The notes: generated from the letters alone by a model not told the origin. A stretch of DNA of 64,000 nucleotides from Nonomuraea sp. PA05 (GCF_008086045.1 NZ_VSEY01000045.1:47349-111348); one strand, 5' to 3'. Positions 1-8,631 are shown, counted from the first letter of the stretch. Made by a program: numbers and translations.

Positions 1-1
1 T

Positions 2-919
2 GTCATTTTTGCGTCATTTGTTACGATATTTCTGAATTTGGATACGACGGCGGTGCTGCTCACCCCCGTCATGCTCGCCCTGGCCCCCCGCGCCCGCATC
101 GCCGCTCTTCCCCTCGCCATGACCACCATCTGGCTGGCCAACACCGCGAGCCTGCTGCTGCCGGTCTCCAACCTGACGAACCTGCTCGGCATGCGGAAGA
201 TCGGCCTGAGCGCTCAGGAGTTCGCCGCCCGCATGTGGGCGCCCCAGCTCGCCGCCATCGCGGTGACGATGGTGTTCCTGTGGGCGTTCTACTGGCGGCG
301 CGGCGAGCGGCGCGACCTGCGTTACACCCCGCCGGTGCTCGAACCGATCGCCGACCGGGCGCTGTTCTCCGCCGCGTCGGCCGCGTGCGTGCTGTTCATC
401 GCGCTGCTGCTGGTGGAGACGCACGTGGCGATCGCCGCCACGGCCGCGGCCGTCATCGTGGTGGCCGCGTTCGCGCTGCGCTCCCGCGAGCGCCTGACGT
501 GGAGCCTGATCCCCTGGCAGCTCGTCATCTTCGTGACCGGCCTGTTCCTGGTCGTGCCCACGCTCAGCCTGCACGGCCTGTCCGCCGTGATGACCTGGAT
601 GATCGGCACCGAGGGCGACCCCTACCGCACCGCCGCCGTCGGCGCCGGGCTGTCCAACGTGATCAACAACCTGCCCGCCTACAAGGCCGTCGAGACCGTC
701 ATCCCGGCCACCGACCAGGACCTCCTGCTGGCCCTGCTGGTGGGCACCAACGTCGGGCCGGTCATCACCCCGTGGGCGTCGCTGGCCACGCTGCTGTGGT
801 TCGAGTCGTGCCGCCGCCACGACGTCCGGGTGCCGATGCGCCGCTTCCTGCTCACCGGGGCCGGGCTGGCCGTCGTGGGGGTGCCGGTGACCGTCTGGGC
901 GCTGGTCACCTTCGGGTGA
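2..919 (+). CDS. ArsB/NhaD-type ion permease, 5' truncated by window edge
   Basis: Integral membrane transporter of the ion-transporter superfamily (arsenite/Na+ or SLC13-like permeases). The reading frame is open to the first bases of the window, so the N-terminal half is missing. Codons 12-30 read NLDTTAVLLTPVMLALAP, which matches the conserved 'NDATALLLTPV' re-entrant motif of ArsB/NhaD permeases. About seven further hydrophobic segments follow, with a second motif copy, 'LSNVINNLPAY', near the C-terminus as expected for the inverted-repeat fold. The TTG at 38 could be mistaken for a start, but homologous sequence continues upstream of it. The substrate (arsenite, sodium or citrate-like anion) cannot be told from this part. 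Confidence 0.8.
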   Translation, partial: VIFASFVTIFLNLDTTAVLLTPVMLALAPRARIAALPLAMTTIWLANTASLLLPVSNLTNLLGMRKIGLSAQEFAARMWAPQLAAIAVTMVFLWAFYWRRGERRDLRYTPPVLEPIADRALFSAASAACVLFIALLLVETHVAIAATAAAVIVVAAFALRSRERLTWSLIPWQLVIFVTGLFLVVPTLSLHGLSAVMTWMIGTEGDPYRTAAVGAGLSNVINNLPAYKAVETVIPATDQDLLLALLVGTNVGPVITPWASLATLLWFESCRRHDVRVPMRRFLLTGAGLAVVGVPVTVWALVTFG

Positions 920-948
920 GCTCCCGGGCTTTGAGTGCGGCCGGGCTT

Positions 949-1191
949 TCAGGCGGCGGCGAGGGCGTAGGCGCCGGCGACCGCGTCCAGGGCCCAGCGC
1001 ATCCGCCGCACGTACGTCTCGGGGTGGTCGCCGGCCTCCTGCGCCACGAGCGCCGCGCACCAGGACGGGTCGCCGCCGCACGCGCACAGCCGCTCGTCCA
1101 CGGCCTCGCGGATCTGGTACGGGGACAGCTCCTCGGACGGCTGGAGCGCGGTGACGAAGAGCACCTGCGCCAGCTCGGTCGTGGTCATCAT
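949..1191 (-). CDS. small conserved hypothetical protein
   Basis: 80-residue protein beginning MMTTTELAQVLFVTALQPSE and ending in an alanine-rich helix. I recognise no named domain. A CACGG...WC motif (residues near 45-55) and a run RRMRWALDAV near the C-terminus look conserved in type, and the predicted fold is helical. The start at 1191 is chosen because GGAG lies six bases upstream; an in-frame ATG at 1203 lacks a spaced ribosome site. It is convergent with the preceding permease, with a 29-bp gap. Function unknown. Confidence 0.55.
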   Translation of the reverse strand: MMTTTELAQVLFVTALQPSEELSPYQIREAVDERLCACGGDPSWCAALVAQEAGDHPETYVRRMRWALDAVAGAYALAAA

Positions 1192-1297
1192 GTCGGGCTC
1201 CATCCACCGTGGTGCCGTTGTCCGGCACCCTCTAAATAGACGTCGAACGGCGGCGGAACTCATCGACAAAGGACACACATCATCTGTGGACTTTTTC

Positions 1298-2110
1298 TCA
1301 CTCCAGCAGCGAGAGCAGCCCGGGCAGGGCCAGCGGATGGGCGGCCACGAAGCTGCGCTCGTCGCCGGGGCCGTCCACGCACTCCTCGTAGGGCCCGCCG
1401 TCCAGCCGCCGGATCTCGATGCCCGCCTCCTGCGCCAGCAGCGCCCCCGCCGGCAGGTCCACCACCCCGGCCCGGTAGCCCACGATGCCGTCGATGTCGC
1501 CGCGCGCCAGCATCGCCCAGGCCAGCAGCGGCGCCCAGAGCTGCAGCACCCGGCGGGCGTTGAGGTCGAGCGCCGTCTTCAGCCGCCGCACGGTCGCGTC
1601 GTCCCTGGCGATGCCGTACCCCTGGGTCCAGGCCAGCAGCGGCCCGTGCGGGCTCGGCGCGTACGGCGGCGCCAGGCGCAGCCCCGAGGAGGTGCCTGAG
1701 GAGGCGAACGACCCCCTGCCGCGCACCGCCGACCACGTCTGACGGGAGACGGGGTCGTGCACCACGCCCAGCAGCGGCCGCCCGCCCCGGCACAGCGCCA
1801 CGCCCACCACGTACGTCGGCAGCCCGATGGCCACGTTGTTGGTGCCGTCGAGCGGGTCGACCAGCCACGTCCACTCACCGCCCGCCGCCCCGACCAGCCC
1901 CGACTCCTCGGCGATCACCGTGTGCGACGGGTACGCCGTCAGGATCCGCTCCAGCAGCAGCTTCTCCGAGGCCAGGTCCAGGTCCGTCACCACGTCGCCG
2001 GCCTCGCCCTTGGCCCTGGTGCCGAGCGCGCCCCTGGTGCCCTCCAGGAGCAGCGCGCCCGCGGCCTCGGCGGCTTCGACGGCGACCGTACGAGCGTGAT
2101 CCAGGTCCAT
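1298..2110 (-). CDS. inositol monophosphatase family phosphatase
   Basis: 270 residues, normal length for the IMPase/CysQ/FBPase superfamily of Mg2+-dependent phosphatases, which act on inositol phosphates, histidinol phosphate or 3'-phosphoadenosine nucleotides. Metal-site motifs are all visible: VVTDLD (40-45), EE (68-69), DPLDGTNN (85-92) and D218 in VVDLPAG, where the usual W of WDxAAG is replaced by V. The substrate is not deducible. It is the last gene of a tightly spaced three-gene operon: the upstream cupin-like gene stops 10 bp before this start. That linkage suggests it does not serve general inositol metabolism. Confidence 0.88.
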   Translation of the reverse strand: MDLDHARTVAVEAAEAAGALLLEGTRGALGTRAKGEAGDVVTDLDLASEKLLLERILTAYPSHTVIAEESGLVGAAGGEWTWLVDPLDGTNNVAIGLPTYVVGVALCRGGRPLLGVVHDPVSRQTWSAVRGRGSFASSGTSSGLRLAPPYAPSPHGPLLAWTQGYGIARDDATVRRLKTALDLNARRVLQLWAPLLAWAMLARGDIDGIVGYRAGVVDLPAGALLAQEAGIEIRRLDGGPYEECVDGPGDERSFVAAHPLALPGLLSLLE

Positions 2111-2120
2111 CGGGTGCCTC

Positions 2121-2738
2121 TCAGGTCAGGTGCGCGGTGATCATGCGGATGGCCAGGGCCGTCTCCGTGGCGTCCAGCGGCTGCCTGGACACGTGGTGCG
2201 GGCCGCCGGCCAGCGGGCCGAGCGACAGGTCGTGGCTGCCGGGCCGGCCGCGGCCGAGCGCGATCGTGGCCGCCTCGCCGCCCTCGGGCACCACGCTGCT
2301 GTGGAAGCGGCCGGCGGTGAGCGTGTAGGTGTCGCCGGGGCCGAAGATCTCCACCAGGCCGGTGGCGTGCCGCACGGTGCGGGCGGTGGGCGAGATGCGG
2401 TCGCCGTCGGCGGCGCTGACCACCTCGTACACCCGGTGCGTGGCCTCGGCGAGCGCGTCGGAGACCACCGCGTGCACGTTGCGCACCTGGCCGTAGAGCA
2501 CGTGGCTGACCAGGTCCCAGCTGTGGCAGTGGATCTGCGAGGTGGTGCTCTCGGCGTGCGCGAGCGAGTCGGTCCACAGGTGGAGGCATACCCCTTCGCC
2601 GCCTTGGCGCTCCAGCGGCAGGCAGACGAACCCGAGCGGATGGCGTACGGCCGTCAGACCCGGCCGCGACAGCTCCGCAAGCGCCCACGCCCGCGCCTCA
2701 CCGGCTCGCAGGACCGCGCGCACGCTGCTCAGGCTCAT
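2121..2738 (-). CDS. cupin-like protein of unknown function
   Basis: 205 residues with a beta-rich, cupin-like pattern. Candidate metal ligands are H70 and H72 in QIHCHSWDLVSH, and H146 in the second-strand motif TYTLTAGRFHSS; this spacing resembles cysteine-dioxygenase-type cupins. The ATG overlaps the stop of the upstream two-TM gene (ATGA), so the two are translationally coupled, and the phosphatase gene follows after 10 bp. It could be an oxygenase/isomerase or a small-molecule sensor. No specific substrate is supported. Confidence 0.7.
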   Translation of the reverse strand: MSLSSVRAVLRAGEARAWALAELSRPGLTAVRHPLGFVCLPLERQGGEGVCLHLWTDSLAHAESTTSQIHCHSWDLVSHVLYGQVRNVHAVVSDALAEATHRVYEVVSAADGDRISPTARTVRHATGLVEIFGPGDTYTLTAGRFHSSVVPEGGEAATIALGRGRPGSHDLSLGPLAGGPHHVSRQPLDATETALAIRMITAHLT

Positions 2739-3772
2739 GCGTACGGATCCAGCGCGCGCAGGGCCTTACGGGCGATGTCGACGACGTCGCGGCCGTTGTA
2801 GGACCTGGGCAGGGGCGTCCCGATCCGCTCGAACAGCTCCTGCACCTCCTCGATGGTGGGCTCGTCGCCGAGCGGCACCTTCTTGTACATCTCCAGCGGC
2901 ACCCGCCGCGCCTGCTCCATGCTGAGCCGCAGCTCGGTGTCGCAGTTCTCGTAGTAGAACGTGTCGGCCAGCGCGGTCATCGCCATGTTCGGGTCCTCGA
3001 CCGTCATGATCAGGCGGGTCGAGGACAGGTCCCAGCGGAACGTGGTCATCGTCGAGGACAGGCCCACCTCGATGTCGAGCAGGCCGTAGCGCTGGCGGTG
3101 CCAGAAGGCCGCCAGGATGGTCGCGTACGACTCCTTCCTGGCCCGGTCGGTCGTCCACGTCTCGCCGGTGCCGTCGGGGGCGTCGGACAGCGAGCGGCGG
3201 TAGTGGGCGTAGGTCTCGCACACCTCCGCGTTGGCCGGGTCGATGATCTCGACGCTGACCCTGAGGTGCCGCTTGTCCTTGCGCGCGGCGGCCACGCACT
3301 CGGGCAGCGTGACGGCGCGCAGGTAGGTGCCGGTGCCGCCCTTGAAGCTCCACCGGGTGGTGTCCCTGCGGGCCTCGGCGTGCGACTGGGCGATCTCCTG
3401 CCTGCTGCCGAGCACCCTGACGAGCTGCAGGGAGTCGAGGGCCCTGCGGGTGCTGTGGGCCAGCGTCTCGATCTCCTCCAGGCGGGCCAGCCGCACGGGC
3501 AGCTCGGCCAGCGCCCCTGAGGTGATCGTCTTCTCGACGGGCGCCTGGCGGGCGCGGTCGCGCAGCAGCGCCGTGGCCACCAGCGCGAGGATGACCAGGG
3601 TCGCGGCGGTGACGAGCTGGCGCTGGATCTCGTCGCCCTGCGTGCCGAAGATCTCGTCGGGCATGATGCCGAGCACGCCCACGATGATCGCCAGGCCGAG
3701 CGCGATGGCGCCGTCCGCGTTGCGCGCCGCCCATGGGGCGGACCTCTTCAACGCCGCCATGAACCGTGCCAT
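2735..3772 (-). CDS. two-TM membrane protein with large cytoplasmic domain
   Basis: 345 residues. Two hydrophobic helices (about 21-37 and 51-70) form an N-terminal hairpin, followed by a short coiled-coil-like stretch (80-120) and a soluble domain (about 125-345) starting near GGTGTYLRAVTLPE and containing RVSVEIIDPANAE. I do not recognise the soluble domain with certainty. A two-TM hairpin plus cytosolic sensor-like domain is an arrangement shared with SLATT-type effectors of nucleotide-signalling systems, but that comparison is architectural only. First gene of the coupled 2TM-cupin-phosphatase operon; the methyltransferase at 3927 diverges from it. Confidence 0.65.
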   Translation of the reverse strand: MARFMAALKRSAPWAARNADGAIALGLAIIVGVLGIMPDEIFGTQGDEIQRQLVTAATLVILALVATALLRDRARQAPVEKTITSGALAELPVRLARLEEIETLAHSTRRALDSLQLVRVLGSRQEIAQSHAEARRDTTRWSFKGGTGTYLRAVTLPECVAAARKDKRHLRVSVEIIDPANAEVCETYAHYRRSLSDAPDGTGETWTTDRARKESYATILAAFWHRQRYGLLDIEVGLSSTMTTFRWDLSSTRLIMTVEDPNMAMTALADTFYYENCDTELRLSMEQARRVPLEMYKKVPLGDEPTIEEVQELFERIGTPLPRSYNGRDVVDIARKALRALDPYA

Positions 3773-3926
3773 CGTTCGCCCCGCCGTTCGACGATCAGTT
3801 CCCGAGGTCTGCCGACGTCATGGTAACGAGAGCGCCAGGGGACTGTCAGCACACGATCTACTGGCCAAAGATGCCCCGGGATATTGCCTCGCGTCCGGAT
3901 CGACGGCCGCCGTAGGATCCAAGGGC
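3773..3926. other. divergent intergenic region
   Basis: 154-bp region between the two-TM gene (reading left) and the methyltransferase (reading right). It must hold promoters for both. It contains AAGGGC just before the methyltransferase ATG and no convincing inverted repeat. Confidence 0.4.
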
Positions 3927-4712
3927 ATGATCTTGGATCCGGCCGTCATGGGCTACTACGAGCGCGGCGGCGAGCTGACGAGGCTGCGGCAGGGCCGCGG
4001 CCGGCTGGAGTACTGGCGCACCCGCGACGTGCTGCGCCGCACGCTCCCGCCCGCCCCCGCGCGGGTGCTGGACGTGGGCGGCGGTACGGGCGTGCACGCC
4101 GAGTGGCTGGCGGCCGAGGGGTACGACGTCGAACTCGTCGACCCGGTGCCGCTGCACGTCGAGGAGGCCGGCAAGCTGCCGGGCGTGCGCGCGGTGCAGG
4201 GCGACGCCCGCTCGCTGCCGGTACCCGGCGGGCAGGCCGACGCCGTGCTGCTGCTCGGCCCGCTCTACCACCTGCCCGAACGCGCCGACCGCGTGCGCGC
4301 CCTGACCGAGGCCCGCCGCGCCGCCCGCCCCGGCGGGCTGGTGGCCGCGGCCTGCATCACCCGCTACGCGGCCCTGCACGACAGCGTCTACCACGGCTAC
4401 TTCGCGCGGGAGGAGCTGCGGGCGAACGACTACCGCGCCCTGGAGACGGGCGCGATCGTCTCGCCCAGGGAGGGCGGGTTTCGCGGCTACGGCCACGACC
4501 CGGAGGAGATCCTGGGCGAGTTCGCCGACGCCGGCCTGCCGGAGCCGCGCCGCTACGGCCTGGAGGGCGCCTTCTGGCTCTACGGCGACGTCGGCGACTG
4601 GCTGGACGACGACGAGCGGCGCGAGCTGTTGCTCGACGCCGCCCGCCGGCTGGAGTGCGAGCCGTCGCTGCTGGGCGTCAGCGGCCACCTGCTCGCCGTG
4701 TCGTCCGCTTGA
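3927..4712 (+). CDS. class I SAM-dependent methyltransferase
   Basis: 261 residues. Motif I of the Rossmann methyltransferase fold, VLDVGGGTG, is at 47-55; an acidic loop follows at ELVDP (about 74-78), then VQGDARSLP and the motif IV region ADAVLLLGPLYHL. The C-terminal part has the HLL/W-rich helices typical of small-molecule methyltransferases (Methyltransf_11/25-like). The frame is open far upstream, but the ATG at 3927 after AAGGGC is the natural start; an ATG at 3948 is an alternative. Substrate unknown. Confidence 0.85.
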   Translation: MILDPAVMGYYERGGELTRLRQGRGRLEYWRTRDVLRRTLPPAPARVLDVGGGTGVHAEWLAAEGYDVELVDPVPLHVEEAGKLPGVRAVQGDARSLPVPGGQADAVLLLGPLYHLPERADRVRALTEARRAARPGGLVAAACITRYAALHDSVYHGYFAREELRANDYRALETGAIVSPREGGFRGYGHDPEEILGEFADAGLPEPRRYGLEGAFWLYGDVGDWLDDDERRELLLDAARRLECEPSLLGVSGHLLAVSSA

Positions 4713-4851
4713 GGTCCACGACCTGGGCGCCGCGCCCGGGATAGACCTGGACCAGCACGTGCTGCGGGGTCCACGCCGCCCAGCCGGGCTCGCGGTGGTG
4801 CACCCGCACGCGGTAGTGGCCCGCGCCCGCCACCGCCAGGCCGGGCAGCAC
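4678..4851 (-). pseudogene. possible remnant of a small hypothetical gene
   Basis: A 57-codon reverse frame from a GTG at 4851, directly downstream of the spo0M-like gene, encodes GHYRVRVHHREPGWAAWTPQ followed by HVLVQVYPG. This 'YRVRVH...EHYLVQ.WP' pattern resembles the C-terminus of small actinobacterial hypothetical proteins rather than random shadow translation, and its composition differs from the surrounding R/A-rich shadow frames. It overlaps the methyltransferase 3' end by 35 bp. It may be a remnant or a genuine short gene; low confidence. Confidence 0.3.
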
Positions 4852-4865
4852 GGGCCATCCCGGCG

Positions 4866-5639
4866 TCAGAACCAGCCGCGGTGGCGGGCCATCTGCTCCA
4901 GCCCGCGCTGCAGGGCCGCGTCCGCCTCGTGCGGCGACTGGTCGTAGCGGACCGTGAAGCGGTTGTAGGCGTCGTGGCTGGAGCTCAGGAAGCCGCCCCG
5001 CTTGTCGGCCTCCAGGATGACGTCCATCTGCCGCGGCCCGGCGATGAACGTCAGCTCCAGCTCGTTGAAGTAGCGCCGCCACTGGCCGCCCGCGTAGTAC
5101 TCGATCTCCTGGAAGAACGGCATGGTCGAGCCGTACAGGGTGCCCCGCTCCAGGTCGGCCTTCTTGAACTGGAAGCCCAGCCGGTCGAGCGCGCCGATCA
5201 CGTGCTCCTGGGCGGGCAGCGGGCTGACGAACAGCGGGTCGAGGTCGCCCTTGTCGAGCGCCCCCGCCAGCGCCAGCTCCGTCTGGACGCCCAGCTTCAT
5301 GCCGTGCAGCGGGTGCCCGGCGATCGCGCTGATCGGCGTCTCCCACGGGATCGGGATCTCGAACTGCTGCTGGTGCTGGGCACCCTTCGCGAGCTGGAAG
5401 GTCCCGGCCACCTGCTGGCGCAGGAAGCTGTAGGACGTCTTGTACTCGTTGTCACCTGACTCGACCTCGACCACGGCGGTGAGGTCGATGTAGATGCCCT
5501 CGACCTTGTAGTCGGAGTTGCCGCCACGGAAGTGCACGACGCCGCGCAGCGGCTCGCCCGGGCGCACGCCCGTGTTGGTCAGCACCGTGTCAACCTCGAC
5601 GCCCGCGCCGAAGGCGGCCATCAACTTGCGGAACACCAT
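4866..5639 (-). CDS. Spo0M family sporulation-control protein
   Basis: 257 residues, the usual length for Spo0M, an arrestin-fold protein that modulates sporulation onset in Bacillus and is widespread in actinomycetes. The N-terminus MVFRKLMAAFGAGVEVDTVL and the motifs GVVHFRGGNSDYKVEGIY and FEIPIPWETPIS are diagnostic. The C-terminal half carries the second beta-sandwich ending DRFTVRYDQ-like. It lies 9 bp downstream of the SPFH gene at 5649 and closes a three-gene operon with two SPFH proteins, which suggests a role at the membrane or in stress response rather than classical sporulation only. Confidence 0.88.
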   Translation of the reverse strand: MVFRKLMAAFGAGVEVDTVLTNTGVRPGEPLRGVVHFRGGNSDYKVEGIYIDLTAVVEVESGDNEYKTSYSFLRQQVAGTFQLAKGAQHQQQFEIPIPWETPISAIAGHPLHGMKLGVQTELALAGALDKGDLDPLFVSPLPAQEHVIGALDRLGFQFKKADLERGTLYGSTMPFFQEIEYYAGGQWRRYFNELELTFIAGPRQMDVILEADKRGGFLSSSHDAYNRFTVRYDQSPHEADAALQRGLEQMARHRGWF

Positions 5640-5648
5640 GGGGTTCTC

Positions 5649-6884
5649 CTAAGCGGAAGGTGTGTGACCGTTCAGTTGGCCTGAACCCGAGATGCGGGGG
5701 AGCAACTGGGCCAGGAGAAGGGTGGAGAGCGCGGAGTCCGACTGTCCCTGCTGGGTGCGTACGACCAGCGGCTGGGGTGCGTTCTCCGCCAGTTTGGCAC
5801 CCACGTCGAGGCGCCTGCGAGCCAGCTCGTACTGCAGCACGGCCCGGTTGTCCCGGTACGACTCGGCCAGCCGGCGCAGCGCCTTGGCCTCGTTCTCGGC
5901 GGCGGTCAGCTCGGCCCGGCCGCGCGCCTCGATCTCCCACGTCACCCGCTGCGCCTCGGTCTCCTGCTCCTCCAGCATGCGCGCCACGTCCTTGCGCGCC
6001 GTGTTGTGGGCGGCCTTGACCTCCACGACGCGGGCGTCACGGGTCTTCTTGGAGCGTTCGATCTCCATCAGCAGCGTGTCGATGCGGCGCTTGCGGGTCA
6101 GCTCCCACTCGCGCTCGTAGGCCGACAGCTCCTTGGCCACCTTCTCGCGGGTGGCCAGGTGCTGCTGGTACTGGTCGGGGAGCTGCACGTCGGGGATGTT
6201 GGCGCCGGTGATGCGCACCCCGTAGCGGCCGAGCTGGCGGTTGAGCGCGTCCTGCATGTCGCCGACGTCGGAGCCGCGCAGGTCGTAGGCCCGCTCGGTG
6301 TTGACCCTGCGGCTGCGCTGCCTTATCGCGTCCTGCACCGCGCTGGACAGCACGAGGTCGAAGTTGCCCGCGCCGATCGTGCGGACGAACGCGACGGGGT
6401 CCACGATCCGGAACTTGAGGAAGAACTCGATCGACTTCAGCGGCACGTTCTCGGCGGTGGGGCAGGCCACGATCGGCGCCGAGTACGGGATCTCGGTGGA
6501 GGTGTCGACGACCGCGTCCACCCGGTCCCACGGCAGCCAGAGGTAGTGCCGGCCCGGCGGCAGGGTGCTCGTGATGGCGCCCCAGCGGCTGCGCACGCCG
6601 GTGGTGCCCTCCTCGATCTCGATGATGGCCTTGCGCCAGACCGTCAGCAGCGCCAGCAGCACGAACAGCAGCGCCCCGAACGTCCCGATGAGCCGATAGC
6701 CGGTCAGCGCGGCCATGCCGGCGAAGTAGAGCGCGAGGAACACCAGGGTCATCCAGGCGAAGCCGCGCCGGTCCTTGGGGATGACGACGGGCACGAGCTG
6801 GCCCTGCTCGCCGCCGCGCAGGAGCTGGCGGATCTCTCCCCAGGAGGCCAGTGATTCCTTGATCTTCGAGAACTCACGGCTCAT
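5649..6884 (-). CDS. SPFH/band 7 domain protein (first paralogue)
   Basis: 411 residues. Two TM helices (about 43-62 and 66-84) are followed by an SPFH domain (about 88-270; GVRSRWGAITSTLPPGRHYL, then VPLKSIEFFLKFRIVDP) and a charged coiled coil (250-370; KKTRDARVVEVKAAHNTARK). SPFH proteins oligomerise on membranes to form scaffolds or microdomains. The start is 1 bp after the stop of the larger SPFH gene, so the two are almost certainly co-translated and may hetero-oligomerise. The C-terminal tail is rich in L/Q/G without a recognised domain. Confidence 0.85.
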   Translation of the reverse strand: MSREFSKIKESLASWGEIRQLLRGGEQGQLVPVVIPKDRRGFAWMTLVFLALYFAGMAALTGYRLIGTFGALLFVLLALLTVWRKAIIEIEEGTTGVRSRWGAITSTLPPGRHYLWLPWDRVDAVVDTSTEIPYSAPIVACPTAENVPLKSIEFFLKFRIVDPVAFVRTIGAGNFDLVLSSAVQDAIRQRSRRVNTERAYDLRGSDVGDMQDALNRQLGRYGVRITGANIPDVQLPDQYQQHLATREKVAKELSAYEREWELTRKRRIDTLLMEIERSKKTRDARVVEVKAAHNTARKDVARMLEEQETEAQRVTWEIEARGRAELTAAENEAKALRRLAESYRDNRAVLQYELARRRLDVGAKLAENAPQPLVVRTQQGQSDSALSTLLLAQLLPRISGSGQLNGHTPSA

Positions 6885-6885
6885 C

Positions 6886-8502
6886 TCAGATCTCCCCCTT
6901 CCCGGGCAGCAGGCGCTCGACGGTGCGTTCCAGCAGGTTGTCCGGCTCGGTCGCCGCGGCAGGCACCTGCGGCGGCTCCTCCACGTCGGCGGCGGCCTTC
7001 TGCAGCAGCGCGGCGATCTCGTTCTCGCGCCCGCGCACGCGGGTGGCGATCTCGTCGAGCCTGCCGCGGATGGCGGCCATGTCCTCGGCGGAGAACAGCA
7101 CCGCGTCCTTTCCGCCCACGAGCTGCTGGGCCAGGGCCAGGAAGTCGATGTCGGTCTGCTCGCCCACCTGCACCACCTGCGGCAGCCTGGTGGCGACGGA
7201 CTCCAGCTTGGCCAGGAGGTCCTGCTGGAAGCGGTAGTCGAGGATCTCGGGCGCCTCGGCGGCGGACAGCGCCCTGATGTCCAGCGCCTGCGCCTCCAGG
7301 AGTGCGGCGTTGGCGTTGGCCGTGGACTCGGCCTCGACCAGGCGCTGCCTGGCCTGCGCGGTGGCCTGGTGGCTGGCCCGTTCGAGCGCGGTGTCCATGC
7401 GGGCCTGGTAGCCGGCGATCTCGGCCTGGATGGCGCTCAGCGTCTCCTGGAGGCCGGCCAGCTCCTTGACCAGGTCGCCCTCGTTCTGCTCCTTGCGGAG
7501 CTGCAGCTCGTACTCGTAGGTGTAGGCCTCCTTGGCGACCCTGACCATCTCGGGGGCGGCCAGGTCCATGCGGTATTCCTGGCTGGACGGCTCGGCGTGG
7601 GTGATGTTCACGTCGGTGAGCCGTACGGCGGGCAGGAACTGCTGGTTGAGGCTCTCCAGCATGCCGAGCGTGCTCTCGCCCACCAGGTCGTAGATCTCCT
7701 CGGCCCGCTGGGCGTAGATGAGCGAGCGGGTGACCTCGCTGATGGCGTTCTGCAGCTTGGACTGGAAGCCGCTGACCGAGCCGAGCACGAAGATGAACTC
7801 CGCCGGGTTCTCGATCCTGAACTGCAGGAACAGGTCGACGCTGGCCTTGACGCCCTGCTGGGTGGGTGCCTCGCTGATCGGCGCGTTGAACGGGTACTCG
7901 CGGGTGGTGTTGACGATGTAGCTGACCCGCTTCCACGGGTTGAACAGCGTCACCCGGCCCGGGTCCGCGATGTGCACCAGCTTGCCGAACTGGGTGATGA
8001 GCGCCTTGCAGCCCTCGGGCACCATCACCACGCTGCGCCGCCACCACAGGAACCCGGCGGCCAGCACCAGCACGATCCAGTAGTGCGGGCCGAAGATCAC
8101 CTCGGCGTTCGGCACGATGTTGCCGAGCGCGCCGATGAGGCCGAGCACCACGAGGATGCCCAGCGGCACGATCACCTTGGCGGTGCTGCCCTTGGGGATC
8201 ACCACAGGCGAGATGACGTGCATGCCGTTCTCGGCGAAGCTGCGGTTGACGATCTCGCCGGCCTCGTTCAGCGACGCGGACTTCGCCTCGATGAGGGTGC
8301 CGACGGAGGCGCCGCCGTCACGGGCCGCCGCGAAGTCGTGCGGGTTGAGCCTGAAGCCCGGTGCCTGGCCGGCCAGTTGCCCGGCCTGGTCGAGGACCTG
8401 CCCGGCGGCCTGCCCCATGGCCTGCCTCACGTCACCCCCTTGGGCCACCGCTTGGGCCATGCCCCGTCCTGCCTGGATCAGTGCCTCTCTGGGTCGTGAC
8501 AT
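6886..8502 (-). CDS. SPFH domain protein with N-terminal extension (second paralogue)
   Basis: 538 residues from the ATG at 8502, which has AAGGAAGG five bases upstream; an in-frame ATG 66 bp further up lacks this. Residues 1-50 are Q/A/G-rich amphipathic helix repeats (GMAQAVAQGGDVRQAMGQAAGQ broken as GQAAGQVLDQAGQ). TM helices follow at about 109-127 and 142-155, an SPFH domain at 156-350 (VVMVPEGCKALITQFGK; LTDVNITHAEPSSQEYRMD) and a coiled coil at 350-450. First gene of the SPFH-SPFH-spo0M operon; divergent from the ABC exporter at 8643. Confidence 0.85.
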   Translation of the reverse strand: MSRPREALIQAGRGMAQAVAQGGDVRQAMGQAAGQVLDQAGQLAGQAPGFRLNPHDFAAARDGGASVGTLIEAKSASLNEAGEIVNRSFAENGMHVISPVVIPKGSTAKVIVPLGILVVLGLIGALGNIVPNAEVIFGPHYWIVLVLAAGFLWWRRSVVMVPEGCKALITQFGKLVHIADPGRVTLFNPWKRVSYIVNTTREYPFNAPISEAPTQQGVKASVDLFLQFRIENPAEFIFVLGSVSGFQSKLQNAISEVTRSLIYAQRAEEIYDLVGESTLGMLESLNQQFLPAVRLTDVNITHAEPSSQEYRMDLAAPEMVRVAKEAYTYEYELQLRKEQNEGDLVKELAGLQETLSAIQAEIAGYQARMDTALERASHQATAQARQRLVEAESTANANAALLEAQALDIRALSAAEAPEILDYRFQQDLLAKLESVATRLPQVVQVGEQTDIDFLALAQQLVGGKDAVLFSAEDMAAIRGRLDEIATRVRGRENEIAALLQKAAADVEEPPQVPAAATEPDNLLERTVERLLPGKGEI

Positions 8503-8595
8503 CGAACCTTCCTTTTCCGCTACAGGCGATTCCGACCGTATCGGGTACGACTTACTGTTCGCTTGCAATGTGGTGTCATATATGTATTGCCTCCT

Positions 8596-8631
8596 GTAGT
8601 AGGTATGCTATGAATGTAGTAGTCCTACTAC
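8596..8631. promoter_or_regulatory. GTAGTAG operator-like repeats between divergent operons
   Basis: GTAGTAG occurs at 8596-8602 and 8616-8622, and the latter forms a perfect inverted repeat GTAGTAG-TC-CTACTAC (8616-8631). The region is AT-richer than its surroundings and sits just upstream of the ABC transporter ribosome site (GGAGGG, 8634-8639). This looks like a dimeric repressor operator. A candidate regulator is the small XRE protein encoded at the end of the ABC operon. Confidence 0.5.

Noticed and set aside
6775..8499. 574-codon forward frame opposite the SPFH genes
   Set aside because: Shadow frame; the SPFH genes have domains, ribosome sites and operon spacing.
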